From Caballeronia sordidicola (GTDB lineage Bacteria > Pseudomonadota > Gammaproteobacteria > Burkholderiales > Burkholderiaceae), in contig NZ_FCOC02000030.1 of the NCBI RefSeq assembly GCF_001544455.2, positions 1-63,228 on the forward strand: a stretch of 63,228 nucleotides of DNA. The letters are read 5' to 3'. The notes beneath the pieces were generated by a model. The model did not search any database. It had not been told where the DNA came from and was given only the letters and a program-made list of their open reading frames with translations. This document shows, piece by piece, positions 63,136 through 63,228 of this stretch. Both the position numbers and the translations under genes were made by a program. Within the stretch, counting starts at the first letter, position 1. The number at the start of each line of letters is the position of its first letter.

Positions 63136-63228
63136 TTACCTCGCATTCGCACGTCCGGTGTACGGCACAAAATGCCATTGCTCGAACTCAGGATCGTACA
63201 ATGCGATTTCGTCGCAATCTTGTGCCGT
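63136..63228 (-). CDS. 3' end of an unidentified CDS (partial)
   Basis: The minus strand from the window edge reads 30 codons without interruption, ending ...EQWHFVPYTGRANAR and TAA (63138-63136). The composition (Trp, Phe, Tyr, acidic stretch) looks like real coding sequence rather than shadow translation. The product cannot be named from this fragment. Confidence 0.5.
   Translation of the reverse strand, partial: TAQDCDEIALYDPEFEQWHFVPYTGRANAR

Noticed and set aside
63161..63228. ACGGCACAA / TTGTGCCGT inverted repeat at the window edge
   Set aside because: It lies inside a coding fragment cut by the window end, so it cannot be judged as an element.

Overview
The window is about 63 kb of GC-rich, densely coded DNA with short intergenic gaps and many 4-base ATGA/GTGA gene overlaps. 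Gene content points to a soil- or plant-associated Burkholderiaceae of the Caballeronia/Paraburkholderia type: an acdR-acdS pair, a complete chromosomal-type type VI secretion system (T6SS) cluster, a PhoX-type phosphatase, an AcpA/phospholipase-C-like enzyme, a SrpA catalase with an ECF sigma factor, and mmsA. The organism assignment is inference from gene content. I saw no rRNA, tRNA, CRISPR array, transposase or phage genes.

Layout. 1-7.7 kb: the last codons of an unknown gene, a terminator, then a polyol module. It has a divergent ABC ATPase, a binding protein, two permeases, a SorC/DeoR-type regulator, an L-xylulose-reductase-like SDR and a xylitol/sorbitol-type dehydrogenase. A good sigma70-like promoter with an overlapping palindrome precedes the binding protein, and a long hairpin separates it from the permeases. 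7.7-10.1 kb: a cupin and a RecQ helicase on the minus strand. 10.1-21.5 kb: a phosphorus-scavenging block. phoX lies behind a Pho box, followed by a di-haem peroxidase and an AcpA/PLC-like phosphoesterase on the other strand. Next comes a LacI-regulated ABC importer operon ending in a GpdQ-like glycerophosphodiesterase, with a textbook LacI/GalR-family operator in front. 21.6-26.0 kb: ppnP, acdR, an acdS gene broken by one amber codon, an exported Fe superoxide dismutase, a DUF3455 protein and a YceI lipoprotein.

26.3-46.4 kb: a single-strand T6SS cluster in the order tssA-B-C-hcp-E-F-G-H-vgrG-fha-K-L-M-tagF. There is no tssJ, no PAAR gene and no recognisable effector. Converging on it is a minus-strand operon with 4-base overlaps: a FecR-domain exported protein, a membrane HAMP protein with a periplasmic c-type haem site, and a soluble Ser/Thr kinase with a duplicated C-terminal module. 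I think this three-gene set is the most interesting candidate system here: a possible haem-sensing input to kinase control of the T6SS.

49.7-53.9 kb: a SrpA-like catalase, an ECF sigma factor and its anti-sigma factor, plus a second close paralogue of the anti-sigma factor about 500 bp downstream without its own sigma factor. 54.2-58.3 kb: a D-threonine-aldolase/DSD1-family PLP enzyme translationally coupled to a haloacid-dehalogenase-like protein, a divergent LysR regulator, and a class I aminotransferase. 58.3-60.3 kb: an NDH-2-like flavoprotein divergent from an Rrf2 regulator, with a perfect inverted repeat between them. 60.3-63.2 kb: a LysR regulator divergent from mmsA, a gene-free tail with a REP-like palindrome, and the C-terminal end of an unidentified minus-strand gene at the window edge.
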